A stretch of DNA of 37,044 nucleotides from contig NZ_BNCD01000037.1 in the NCBI RefSeq assembly GCF_014656295.1, positions 1-37,044 on the forward strand. The letters are read 5' to 3'. The DNA is from Streptomyces sulfonofaciens (GTDB taxonomy: Bacteria; Actinomycetota; Actinomycetes; Streptomycetales; Streptomycetaceae). Under the pieces are notes generated by a model. The model did no database searches, was not told the DNA's origin, and was given only the letters and a program-made list of their open reading frames with translations. Position numbers and translations under genes: made by a program. Within the stretch, counting starts at the first letter, position 1, and the number at the start of each line of letters is the position of its first letter. Positions 8,136 through 16,114 of the stretch are shown here, in pieces.

Positions 8136-8738
8136 ATGGCAGGCTCATGCCGCATGTTCGATGATTTCGCGAAAGACAACCTGCACGGGAGACTGCGGCG
8201 GGACCGCGAGGCGCTGCTCTGGAAACTCGACGGCTTATCTGAATACGACGCCCGACGACCTTTGACAGCGACCGGGACCAACCTCCTCGGCCTGGTCAAA
8301 CACGTGGCCACCGTCGAGGCCAGGTACTTCGGCGAGGTCTTCGACCGGCCTTCCCCGGAACCGCTGCCCCGGTGGCAGGACTCCGACGGCAGTGATCTGT
8401 GGGCGGCCGGGGACGAGACCCGCGATCAGATCGCCGGGTTCTACCGGCGCACGTGGGAACACTCGGACGCGACGATCACCGCGCTTCCCCTCGACGCCCC
8501 CGGCCACGTGCCGTGGTGGCCGGAGCCCTATTCCAACACGAACCTGTTCGCCATCATGGTCCATGTCCTCGGCGAGTCGATCCGGCATGCCGGGCACGCC
8601 GACATCCTGCGCGAGGGCCTCGACGGCCGGACCGGGTTGCGCGCTGAACACGAGAAGCAGATCGACGAGGAAGCCCGTGCAGCCCACCGCGCGAAGATCG
8701 AGCAGGCCGCCAGGTCTGCCGCACGAATCAAGGCTTAA
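8136..8738 (+). CDS. DinB-family (DUF664-type) protein
   Basis: The ORF is 200 residues from ATG 8136. ATG 8154 (MFDDFAKDNLHGRLRRDRE) is an equally likely start and fits relatives better. DinB four-helix hallmarks: LLWKLDGLSEYDARRPLTAT, TNLLGLVKHVATVEARYFGE with a metal-ligand-type histidine, then LFAIMVHVLGESIRHAGHADI with a His...H.GH pattern. Such proteins are metal-dependent, often thiol-using enzymes of unknown substrate. Codon 34 is TTA (8235-8237), so translation may depend on the bldA tRNA. The stop codon TAA coincides with the target site of IS5 element B. The gene sits between two related IS5 ends. Confidence 0.85.
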   Translation: MAGSCRMFDDFAKDNLHGRLRRDREALLWKLDGLSEYDARRPLTATGTNLLGLVKHVATVEARYFGEVFDRPSPEPLPRWQDSDGSDLWAAGDETRDQIAGFYRRTWEHSDATITALPLDAPGHVPWWPEPYSNTNLFAIMVHVLGESIRHAGHADILREGLDGRTGLRAEHEKQIDEEARAAHRAKIEQAARSAARIKA

Positions 8739-8747
8739 GAGGTTGTC

Positions 8748-9565
8748 TCACGTGGTGAGTTTCGCGAGTTTCTTGTAGCAGGTGAGAGCTGCGGCGAGGC
8801 CCAGGAAGGCGAGGAAGTGGCTGCCCTTGCGTTCATAGCGGACGGCAAGGCGGCGGTAGCCGAACAGCCAGGCGATTGACCTCTCGATCTTCCAGCGGTG
8901 TCGGCCGAGCCGCTCGCCAGACTCGATCCCCGGGCGCGCGATGCGCGGGATGAGCCGTCGTGAGCGGAGCCAGGCGAGGTGTTCGGCAGAGAGGTATGCC
9001 TTGTCGGCGCGTACCTTGACCGGTCGCCGTCGTCGTGGCCCGCGCCGGGACCGTATGGCGGGGAGGCCCAGGAGTAGCGGCTTGAAGGCCTGGCTGTCGT
9101 GCACGTTCGCACCGGAGACCGCGACGGCCAGCGGGATGCCCTGGACTTCGGACAGCACATGCAGCTTGCTGCCTTTCTTGCCGCGATCGACCGGGTTCGG
9201 TCCGGTCAGCGAGCCCCCCTTTTCGCGCGGACGGATGCGGCGTCAATGATCGCCGAGGTCCAATCCAGCTTGCCCCTGGCACCGAGCTCGTCCAGCACCG
9301 CCCGATGCAGCCGCCGCCACAGACCGGCCTTGGTCCACGTCGTGAACCGGCGATGCGCAGTGGACGGCGAGGTGCCGAACGTCGGCGGCAGGTAGCGCCA
9401 GGCACAACCGCTGCTCAGCACGTACACCACCGCCGTGAACACCTTCCGGTCCGCCACCGGCACCGTCCCGCCGCCCTGCTGTCTGGGCCGGAACGGCGGT
9501 ATCAGCGGCGCGACTATCTTCCACAGCCCATCGGGGACCAGTTCCCGCGCAAGATCCACAGCCAT
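8748..9565 (-). CDS. IS5-family transposase OrfAB (-1 frameshift needed)
   Basis: OrfA starts at ATG 9565 (MAVDLARELVPDGLWKIVAP) and runs to a stop at 9206-9208 after DAASVRAKRGAR. OrfB continues in the -1 frame as GGSLTGPNPVDRGKKGSKLH, then GIPLAVAVSGANVHDSQAFK, KVRADKAYLSAEHLAWL, RHRWKIERSIAWLFGYRRLA and stop at 8748. The junction has AAAA followed by GGGGGG on the coding strand (9214-9223 in plus coordinates), a natural slippery site. The DDE residues are present: D in IIDAAS, D in RADKAY, E in WKIERS. Split OrfA/OrfB with frameshifting is normal for some IS5 groups, so this copy is probably functional. N-terminal HTH-like region: VFTAVVYVLSSGCAWRYLPP. Confidence 0.8.
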
Positions 9566-9664
9566 GACGGACGATCATGCCCCAAGCGACACCCGCGGCC
9601 CGCGGCCGGGGCGGGGTGGGTATATCAGCTGGTCATCGAGCCCCACGACTTCTAACCTGCTCAA

Positions 9665-10099
9665 ATGACCGAAGACGGACCCGCGGTACGCGTGGGAGAG
9701 CCCGGACCGAGACCGGTCCACCTGCTCTTCTCCGAGCCGACAAGACCCTATGGGGAAGACCCCACACTCGACTTCCTCGTGAAAGCTCGCGGGCAGTGGG
9801 TGAGCATCGAGACCCTGGTGCGGACGTGGGACGGCGACGGCCTCGACACCTTCCTTTCCTCACTGGCCGAGGACTTCCGCGGCTGGGAAGGAGCGCGCAG
9901 CTGGCGCTCCCTGGAACGCGACCTGACGATCTCGGCGGAACACCGCCCGGGCGGCTACGTCCACCTGACGTGGGGCATCCACGACCGGCCTCCGTCCGAG
10001 GAGTGGCACTTCGAGACCACCACCGTGCATGCGGCCGGCGAGGAGATGCGAAACCTCGCCGCAGGGTTCCAGATGTTTCTCACGAGCACGGTCGGATAG
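9665..10099 (+). CDS. DUF6228-family protein inside the IS5 element
   Basis: This 144-residue protein matches the DUF6228 pattern by memory: an N-terminal beta stretch RPVHLLFSEPTRPYGED with LDFLVKARGQWVSIE, then WDGDGLDTFLSSLAEDFRGW, RSWRSLERDLTISAEH, YVHLTWGIHD, a tryptophan-rich strand (EEWHFETTTVHAAGEE) and a closing helix, EEMRNLAAGFQMFLTS. The function of the family is unknown; members are small soluble proteins. ATG 9665 has no good ribosome site. It reads away from the transposase, and its stop lies six bases before the element's terminal repeat, so it travels with the element. Confidence 0.75.
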   Translation: MTEDGPAVRVGEPGPRPVHLLFSEPTRPYGEDPTLDFLVKARGQWVSIETLVRTWDGDGLDTFLSSLAEDFRGWEGARSWRSLERDLTISAEHRPGGYVHLTWGIHDRPPSEEWHFETTTVHAAGEEMRNLAAGFQMFLTSTVG

Positions 10100-10153
10100 C
10101 TGAGCCACCACGTGAGACAACCTCTAAATCGAGAACCGCCCACAACGCCGTCG

Positions 10154-10198
10154 GTGACAACCAGCCTGCCTATGTGACAACTACCGTGCTTCGGCTCA
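10154..10198 (+). repeat. Dispersed 45-bp repeat, copy 1
   Basis: It begins GTGACAAC, repeats GTGACAAC 20 bases later, and ends GGCTCA. It matches 20547-20591 at about 40 of 45 positions in the same orientation. Two spaced GTGACAAC boxes resemble iterated protein-binding sites at transposon ends; the element family is not identified. Confidence 0.75.
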
Positions 10199-10235
10199 CA
10201 TTCGAACGGATTCCGTCCCCTTCTGCAGGCCGGCT

Positions 10236-10275
10236 CAAGACCGCAGCTCCTCATACAAGACCGCAGCTCCTCATA
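10236..10275 (+). repeat. 20-bp perfect tandem duplication
   Basis: The unit CAAGACCGCAGCTCCTCATA occurs twice back to back (10236-10255, 10256-10275). A decayed third copy (GTCGCAGCTCTTGA) follows near 10300. Non-coding. Confidence 0.85.
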
Positions 10276-10651
10276 GCGGTCTCATCCACTTTCGAACACG
10301 GTCGCAGCTCTTGAAACGTCCCTGGCCAGACGGCATGCCAGAGGTGCGCCCCGCTTCCCCGCCGTCTGATTCCCCCGGTCGAAAACGGCCTCGCTGGGCA
10401 CCCGGTAGCTCTCTCACTTCATGGAATAGTGCAGTTCAGAGGCCATCGGAGAGCCCACCCCGTTTCAAATTCCGTGGGGTCACACACCGGCCAGCCGTCT
10501 TCCCTCGTCCCTTGGCGTTGGTCGGATTCGCAGCGTAGGCGGAGCCTGTGGTCCCAAGCGAGGTTTCAGTCTTGTGTGGCGCGCCGGTGGGGGCGGGGCG
10601 GCGACTGGGCCGACCAGGGGCGGGTATCACCGGCTGGTTCGCGCGCGGGTG

Positions 10652-11523
10652 TCAGACGGCGGTGCGGCCTCCGTCGACCGGCAGGATCGCGCCGTGCACG
10701 AAGCCTGCCTCATCGCCGGCGAGGTAGGCGATGGCGGCGGCGATCTCGGCCGGGTCGGGGGGACGCCCGGCCGGGCCCTGCGCGGCGAGGCCGTCGAGGT
10801 CCTCGCCCATCCCTGCGGTGCCTTCGGTGCGGGTGGGGCCGGGCTGGACCGCATTGACCCGCACTCCCCGCCCGCCGAACTCGGCCGCCCACGCCTTCGT
10901 CAGCAGGTTCAGCGCCGCCTTGCTCGACCGTACAGCGCCATGCCGGCCATGCCGAACTCGGCGACCATCCTCGTGACGTTCACGATCGCACCAAACCCGC
11001 GTTCCGCCATCCCCGGTGCGAGGGCTCCGACCAGCAGGAAGGGGGCGCGGACGTTGACGGCATGGACCTGGTCGATGACGTCGACGGTGGCCTGGTCGGT
11101 GGGGCCGAAGGGGAAGATGCCGGTGTTCTTGACCAAGGTGTCGACCTGCCCACCGCCCGCGGTGGTGGCGCGGCGGGCGAGGTCGAGGACGGCGTCGGCG
11201 TCGCCGAAGGGGAAGATGCCGGTGTTGTTGACCAAGATGTCGACCTGCCCACCGCCCGCGGTGGTGGCGCGGCGGGCGAGGTCGAGGACGGCGTCGGCGT
11301 CGCCGAGGTCGGCGGGGAGAAAGTCGGCCTTGCCGCCCTGCTCATGGATGCGGGCGGCCACGGTCTCGCCCCGGACGGCGTCCCGGCCGGAGACCAGAAC
11401 GTGCGCGCCGCGTTCCGCGAGCACAGCAGCGGTGGCGGCACCGATACCGCTGGTCGAACCGGTGATCAGGGCGACCTTGCCGGACAGAGGGGCGGTCGTG
11501 GAGGTAGGGGCAGTGGTGGTCAT
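10652..11523 (-). pseudogene. SDR-family oxidoreductase with internal duplication and frameshift
   Basis: The start is ATG 11523. A classical short-chain dehydrogenase is visible: cofactor motif VALITGSTSGIGAATAAVLA (TGxxxGIG), DILVNNTGIFPFG (NNxG), a catalytic-region YG (ALYG), and in another frame MRVNAVQPGPTRTEG and HGAILPVDGGRTAV. Two lesions are seen. A 33-residue block ending in the NNxG motif is duplicated in frame. At about 10928 one G is missing (GGTCGAGC where GGGTCGAGC is expected), so the frame ends in RARRR just after the catalytic Tyr, before the usual Lys. The second half (10652-10864) is intact. Either lesion would probably abolish activity. It is the distal gene of the crotonase/maleylpyruvate-isomerase cassette. 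Confidence 0.8.
11105..11302. repeat. 99-bp tandem duplication inside the SDR gene
   Basis: Two near-identical 99-bp units (starting 11105 and 11204) encode GDADAVLDLARRATTAGGGQ plus VD(I/T)LV(N/K)NTGIFPF. Only a few bases differ, so the duplication is recent, and it keeps the frame. Confidence 0.9.
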
Positions 11524-11737
11524 GACAGGAGTGTCCCTTCAGGACTGAAGGGTGGGTGGGGTTCTGCGGACGCCCGACCGGCCGGGCGGGCCGGCCTCCC
11601 GGCGCCCGGCGGGGGCCGGCGGTCGCAGAGTCGAGACCGCAGAGTCGGGGCGGGCCGGGGGGCGGACGGGTCGGCGCGGGGCCCCGGTGGGAGGGGTCCC
11701 GTGGCGTGCGGGCCGCCGGCGCCCGTGGCGGCCGGGG
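11524..11737. other. GC-rich spacer between the SDR and isomerase genes
   Basis: Very GC-rich, with short internal repeats (GCAGAGTCG twice near 11625-11650). It may hold a promoter for the SDR or a transcription end, but no clear hairpin with a T-tract is seen. Confidence 0.35.
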
Positions 11738-12562
11738 TCAGAACCCCGGGAAGAGGGACCGCAGGTCGTCCAGGGCGAGTGCCCCGCTCACCCGGACGTC
11801 GTCCTCCAGCCGGTTGCGGCCGTAGACGAGCCGCAGTACCGCCTCGGCCGTGCCCGTGACTGCGCCGACCGGGCGGCTCGGCTCACAGGGATACAGGTGC
11901 AACTCGGCGCCTAGGTCGAGCAGCAGGGTCCTGGCCGGGTCGGTCAGGGCGACGGTGAGCTGTGCGGGCGCCAGGCGCAGCAGGGTGCCCGGGTTGCGGA
12001 AGCGGGTGGCGACGAGGTCCAGCCGCTCCCACAGCAGCGCGACCTCGGGCGCGGGGATGGCTTTCCCCGGGTGCAGGGCGGCTTCGACGTCCCAGGCGTG
12101 TAGGGACTGCTCCGAAAGCCGGTAGCCGATGTAGTTCGGGACGCTGAGCAGTCCGGCGAAGTACGGGACGCGCACCGACTCGTGCTCCCGCCGGCCGAGG
12201 GATCCCAGCAGGCCGAGGTGGCGGGCGTCGGCGGCCCGCCACGCCTCCCGTTGGGCGAGCGGCGGCAGGGCGTTCCACCGTTCCCACACGGGCTCCAGTT
12301 CCTTGCGCACGGGGCCGCGTTCGTCGCCCGCGATGCCCCTCTCCAGCAGGTTGGCGCAGATCTCGGCGGCGCTGCCGAGGTGGGAGAGTACCGCCGCGAC
12401 GCTCCATCCGGCCGCCATCGAGGGGCGCTCCAGCTCCGCCTTCGTCAGGGTGCCGGCGGCACCGGACAGACGCTCGGAGCTGGCGCGCAGCGCCCGCAGC
12501 CAGCGCTCGGCACCGTTCGGCGCCCCGGCGGGGGGCACGCGGGCCGTCATCTCGGTACTCAC
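11738..12562 (-). CDS. Maleylpyruvate isomerase family mycothiol-dependent enzyme
   Basis: This 274-residue protein starts at GTG 12562, whose first bases overlap the crotonase stop (GTGA, 12559-12562), so the two are translationally coupled. The N-terminal DinB/MDMPI-type helical domain is clear: RWLRALRASSERLSGAAGTL, PSMAAGWSVAAVLSHLGSAA with the metal-binding His, LLERGIAGD, then GYRLSEQSLHAWDVEAAL carrying the second His-x3-D-type site. The C-terminal domain (ATRFRNPGTLLRL onward, ending LALDDLRSLFPGF) is the SCP2-like part common in these proteins. Relatives use mycothiol as cofactor in isomerase or transferase reactions; the substrate here is unknown. It works with the neighbouring crotonase and SDR. 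Confidence 0.85.
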   Translation of the reverse strand: MSTEMTARVPPAGAPNGAERWLRALRASSERLSGAAGTLTKAELERPSMAAGWSVAAVLSHLGSAAEICANLLERGIAGDERGPVRKELEPVWERWNALPPLAQREAWRAADARHLGLLGSLGRREHESVRVPYFAGLLSVPNYIGYRLSEQSLHAWDVEAALHPGKAIPAPEVALLWERLDLVATRFRNPGTLLRLAPAQLTVALTDPARTLLLDLGAELHLYPCEPSRPVGAVTGTAEAVLRLVYGRNRLEDDVRVSGALALDDLRSLFPGF

Positions 12563-13326
12563 TTCGACTGGTAGGCGAGGTCGGCGGCGGTGAGGCCTTC
12601 GAGGGCCATGCCGAGCTGCACGCCCTCGGCCATGCGGCGGCTGATGCGCTGGCGCAGGGTGACGGCCAGGTAGCGGGTGAGCAGTTGAGGCTTGGTGGCC
12701 AGGTCCTCAGCGAGTTCCTGGGCGCGGGGCAGCACCTCTTCCAGAGGGCGTACCTCGGCGACGGCGCCCCAGCGTTCGGCCTGCTCGGCGGTGAACGAGC
12801 CCTGGGTCAGGGTGAGGTATCGGGACCGGTTGACGCCGAGGGCCTCCTCCCAGGCGATCTGGATGCCGTCGCCGGGGACGATGCCGAAGGTCAGGTGGGG
12901 GAAGTCGGAGAAGACGGTGGTGTCGGCCGCCACGACCACGTCCGCGAGCAGTGCGTACTCGCTGTGCACGGTGGCGGGCCCGTTCACGGCGGCGATGATC
13001 GGCATCTCCAGGTCGACCAGGCGCTGGAGGACTCGGCGGCCCTCGGCGACGGTGCGGTCCCAGTTGGCGGGCTTGGTGATGTCGCCCAGGCTGGCGCCGT
13101 CGATGTCGGTCATGAAGCGGTCGCCGGTGCCGGTGAGGACCAGTACACGGTTGTCGCGGTCCTCGCCGATCTCGAAGAGGGCGCGGGGCAGGTCAGTGTG
13201 GGTCTCACCGGTGAAGGTGGCGGGTCCGCCGTCGGTGTGGATGCGCAGCGTGAGCACGCCCGAGGCGGTCCGGCTCATCGCCAGGTTCTTGTACGCGGTG
13301 AAGTAAGCGGGGCTCTGCTCGGACAT
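12559..13326 (-). CDS. Enoyl-CoA hydratase/isomerase (crotonase) family protein
   Basis: The protein is 255 residues with ATG 13326 five bases after GAGGAGC. Crotonase features: LTLRIHTDGGPATFTGETH (N-terminal beta strand), VLVLTGTGDRFMTDIDGASL, LVDLEMPIIAAVNGPATVHS (oxyanion-hole loop), ALLADVVVAADTTVFSDFPH, FGIVPGDG, and EQAERWGAVAEVRPLEEVLP. The FGIVPGDG stretch, in place of a GxxP...GG loop, recalls 6-oxocamphor-hydrolase-like and other non-CoA members, so a C-C hydrolase role is possible. It is the first gene of a three-gene set (crotonase, mycothiol enzyme, SDR) divergent from a LysR regulator that probably controls it. Confidence 0.85.
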   Translation of the reverse strand: MSEQSPAYFTAYKNLAMSRTASGVLTLRIHTDGGPATFTGETHTDLPRALFEIGEDRDNRVLVLTGTGDRFMTDIDGASLGDITKPANWDRTVAEGRRVLQRLVDLEMPIIAAVNGPATVHSEYALLADVVVAADTTVFSDFPHLTFGIVPGDGIQIAWEEALGVNRSRYLTLTQGSFTAEQAERWGAVAEVRPLEEVLPRAQELAEDLATKPQLLTRYLAVTLRQRISRRMAEGVQLGMALEGLTAADLAYQSK

Positions 13327-13562
13327 GGAAGCTCCTCGGTGAAGGTCCGGGCGGTCGCTCCGCCCTGTGTCTCCTACTCAACCCCGATCACTCCCGGACG
13401 CATAGTGCCAGGCCAGAGGGCCTGCCGAGGGCGGCTATCAGCGTCGCCAATGCCTCAGGCGCCGACCGCCAGCGCCCCCTGGACGGGCGCGGGACCTGGC
13501 CCGGGGCGCCTGGTGTCCGGGCGGTCGTGGCGCGGCCAGGGCGGTTGTGGTCCCATGCGGGC

Positions 13563-14459
13563 ATGGAGATCAGGGAGATGCGGGTGTTCGTCGCGGTCGT
13601 GGAGGAGGGTGGACTGTCCGCCGCTGCGCGCAGGCTTCACATCAGCCAGCCCGCCCTTTCACAGACGGTGGGCGGTCTTGAGCGGGAGTTCGGCGTGCAG
13701 TTGCTGGTGCGCAGCAGCACCGGTGTCCAGCCCACCGAGGCGGGGCTCGTGCTGCTGGCGGAGGCGCGGGGGGTATTGGCCCGTTACGACAGCGCCGTGG
13801 CGGCGATGGCCGCCCACACCGCGTCCGGCGGTGGTGTGCTGCGCATTGGCGTACCGCTGGAGCTGCCCGCGGAACTGCTTTCCCATGCCTTGGCCGACCT
13901 GGCAGCGGCCTACCCCGCCACCCGGGTACAGGCCCTGCACCTGTCCAGCGCAGCCCAACTCGCAGCACTGCGGGAAGGCACCCTCGACCTCGGACTGCTG
14001 CGTGAGCGACCCGTGGGGCAGGACCTGGACGCCATGCTGGTCGTCGAGGAGAACCTGGGCGTACTGTTGGCCGGGGACCTAGCGGCACGGCTCGGCGAGC
14101 CCGGTGGCATCCGGCTGGACGCGCTGGCGGGCCTGGAGTGGATCGGCTTTGCCCGCTCGGGCAGCCCTGCCTGGTACGACGCGCTCACGGCCATCCTGCG
14201 CAGCCATGGCATCGACGTGGGCGAGCCGGTCGAAGGCCAGGCGCTGATCGCCGAGGTCAAGCTCGCCGCGGTCGGCACCGGACGGGCCTTCACCTTGGCG
14301 CCACCCAACTGGTCCCAGCCGCTACCTGAGACCGTCACCTGGTCAGCGCTCGCCGGGCACCCCCTCGTACGGCGTACGTGGGCGGTGTGGCCCGCCGGAT
14401 CACACCGCCGCGACCTCGGCCACCTCGTCGCCGCCCTCGAGCAGCCACCGGCGCCATGA
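13563..14459 (+). CDS. LysR-family transcriptional regulator
   Basis: The protein is 298 residues from ATG 13563 (MEIREMRVFVAVVEEGGLSA). The N-terminal winged HTH is textbook: AAARRLHISQPALSQTVGGL followed by EREFGVQLLVRSSTGVQPTE and AGLVLLAEA. The substrate domain starts near residue 90 (LRIGVPLELPAELLSHALAD). It diverges from the crotonase gene with a 236-bp spacer, the classic layout for LysR control of the neighbouring operon. The inducer is unknown. The C-terminus (LVAALEQPPAP) ends directly against a truncated IS5 transposase, but the length is normal, so the gene seems complete. Confidence 0.9.
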   Translation: MEIREMRVFVAVVEEGGLSAAARRLHISQPALSQTVGGLEREFGVQLLVRSSTGVQPTEAGLVLLAEARGVLARYDSAVAAMAAHTASGGGVLRIGVPLELPAELLSHALADLAAAYPATRVQALHLSSAAQLAALREGTLDLGLLRERPVGQDLDAMLVVEENLGVLLAGDLAARLGEPGGIRLDALAGLEWIGFARSGSPAWYDALTAILRSHGIDVGEPVEGQALIAEVKLAAVGTGRAFTLAPPNWSQPLPETVTWSALAGHPLVRRTWAVWPAGSHRRDLGHLVAALEQPPAP

Positions 14460-14474
14460 CCGGGCCGGGGGTGG

Positions 14475-15019
14475 TGGCCTGGATCCGCGACCAGCTCAGG
14501 CGCCGGATCCGCACCAACCTGAGCCGATGCCCGTACCCGGTCACGCTGATCATGGACTCGCAGTCGGTCAAGGGCGCCTCCACGGTGAGCCGGGCGACGC
14601 GTGGATTCGGTCCCGCGACATTGATCAACGGGCGGAAGAGACACGTCGCGGTGGACACGAAGGGGTCCCCCGTGATGATCATGGTGACGCCCGCCGACAT
14701 GCAGGATCGGGACGCAGCACGCGAACTGCTCTGGCGCCTTCGCCTCACACACCCGCGGGTCACCCAGCTCTGGGCCGACTCCGCCTACGCCGGCAAGCTC
14801 GTCGACTGGGCCGAGGACCTCCTCCGCATCACCCTCAAAACCGTCTCCCGCCTCAAGGACGCCAAGGGATTCGTCGTCCTCCCACGCCGCTGGCGTGTCG
14901 AACGCACGCTGGGTTGGATCATGAACGCCCCCCGCAACGCGCGAGACTACGAGCACCTCCCGCAGCGCTCCGAGGCCCACCTGAACTGGTCACTCATCAC
15001 CCTCATGACCAGGCGCCTA
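14475..15019 (+). pseudogene. IS5-family transposase, 5'-truncated and split by an IS630 element
   Basis: From about 14500 the frame gives NLSRCPYPVTLIMDSQSVKG (first D), KRHVAVDTKGSPVMIMVTPA, VTQLWADSAYAGKLVDWAED (second D), FVVLPRRWRVERTLGWIMNA (E) and LNWSLITLMTRRL. The whole N-terminal domain is missing; the block joins directly after the LysR stop. At the C-terminus the frame is cut by the IS630 element at TA 15018-15019. Past that element the frame resumes at 16115 as TTPQHPLEP, which restores the usual TRRLT ending. Confidence 0.8.
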
Positions 15020-16112
15020 CTGAGGTTGAACTCATGGAGTCGTAGGGACTGACGGTTCGGCGTCCCTGCGGTATCACGGGGGCATGCGGTATCCACAAGG
15101 AGGCGGACTGACCGTCGGACGGCAGCAGTTCCGCGAGGAGTTACGGCTGAGGGCGGCCGAGAGGTTCGCCCAGGGCGAGGCGAGTTCGGTGATCGCCAAG
15201 GATCTGCGGGTCAGTGTCCGCTCGGTGCAGCGGTGGCGGCGGTTGTGGGACGAGGGCGGTCTGCGGGCTCTGCGGTCGCATGGGCCGGCGTGGCTGCCGA
15301 GGCTGAGCGAGGAGCAGTTCGCCCATCTGGAGGCGGAGCTGGCCAAGGGGCCGGCCGCGCACGGCTGGGAGGACCAGCGATGGACGCTCGCGCGGATCAA
15401 GACGGTGATCGGCCGGCGCTTCCACCTGGGCTACACGATCCAGGGTGTGCGCAAGCTGCTGGTGCGCAACGGCTGGTCCTGCCAGGTCCCGGCCCGACGT
15501 GCCATGGAGCGGGACGACGGCGCGGTGGGCGGTTGGGTCAAGGAGGTGTGGCCCTGCGCGGAAGGCTCGCGGCGGTAAGTGGAGCCTGGCTCGTCTTTGA
15601 GGATGAAGCCGGATTCTCCATGACGCAGCCGCAGGCGAAGACCTGGTCGCAGCGTGGCCGGACCCCGGTGGTGCGAGTGCGAGGCCGTTCCCGCAGACGG
15701 GTCTCGATCGCTGCGACGGATGCAAGAGCTTCTCCTGGCGTGACTACCGGGACCTGCTGATCGCCGCCCACCAACAGCTCGGCGGCCCGCTCGTGCTCGT
15801 CTGGGACAACCTCAACGTGCACAAGGCCGCCGATCTGCGGAAAGTCGCCCAAGACCGGGACTGGCTGAGCATCTACTACCTGCCACCCTACGCACCCGAC
15901 CTCAACCCCGTCGAAGGCACCTGGTCACTGCTGCGGCGCGGCTGGCTCTCCAACGTCGCCTTCAACACACCCGGACACCTCGTCCAGCGCATCCGCCGCG
16001 GCTTACGGCACATCCAGTACCGCAGCGAGCTCATAGACGGCTGCCTCGCCGAGACCGGACTGACCATCCGACCCGCTTGAGCACCCATGCGACAACACGA
16101 GTTCAACCTCAG
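15020..16112 (+). mobile_element. IS630-family insertion sequence nested in the IS5 remnant
   Basis: The left end CTGAGGTTGAACTCATG (15020-15036) and the right end (16096-16112, reverse complement CTGAGGTTGAACTCGTG) form 17-bp inverted repeats with one mismatch. TA dinucleotides flank both ends (15018-15019 and 16113-16114), the TA target duplication characteristic of IS630/Tc1-mariner. Removing the element and one TA restores the IS5 reading frame. Confidence 0.9.
15084..16080 (+). pseudogene. IS630-family transposase, frameshifted with an internal deletion
   Basis: The first frame (15084-15578) gives the HTH region: AAERFAQGEASSVIAKDLRV, VRSVQRWRRLWDEGGLRALR, GWEDQRWTLARIKTVIGRRF, ending WVKEVWPCAEGSRR. 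A -1 shift near 15570 leads to AVSGAWLVFEDEAGFSM (first D) and TPVVRVRGRSRRRVSIAA. The frame then changes again near 15720, and the sequence resumes at KSFSWRDYRDLLIAAHQQLG, LVLVWDNLNVHKA (second D) and YAPDLNPVEGTWSLLRRGW (E), stopping at 16078-16080. Compared with relatives, roughly 25-40 residues between SIAA and KSFSW are missing. The -1 shift could be programmed, but the deletion makes the protein defective. Confidence 0.8.
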
Positions 16113-16114
16113 TA

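Larger units (their letters stand above)
8739..10124. mobile_element. IS5-family element B carrying a DUF6228 passenger gene
   Basis: The 19-bp ends GAGGTTGTCTCACGTGGTG (8739-8757) and their perfect reverse complement (10106-10124) enclose the transposase OrfAB (8748-9565, minus) and a DUF6228 gene (9665-10099, plus). Outside, TAA at 8736-8738 and TAA at 10125-10127 form a 3-bp direct repeat of the TNA type used by several IS5 subgroups. This supports transposition of the whole 1386-bp unit. Typical IS5 elements end soon after the transposase, so the second gene is an extra. Confidence 0.8.
10126..10651. other. Gene-free spacer with repeats
   Basis: I see no convincing gene. The stretch is less GC-rich than its surroundings and holds one copy of a dispersed 45-bp repeat (10154-10198) and a 20-bp tandem duplication (10236-10275). 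From about 10300 to 10650 nothing could be identified. Confidence 0.5.
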
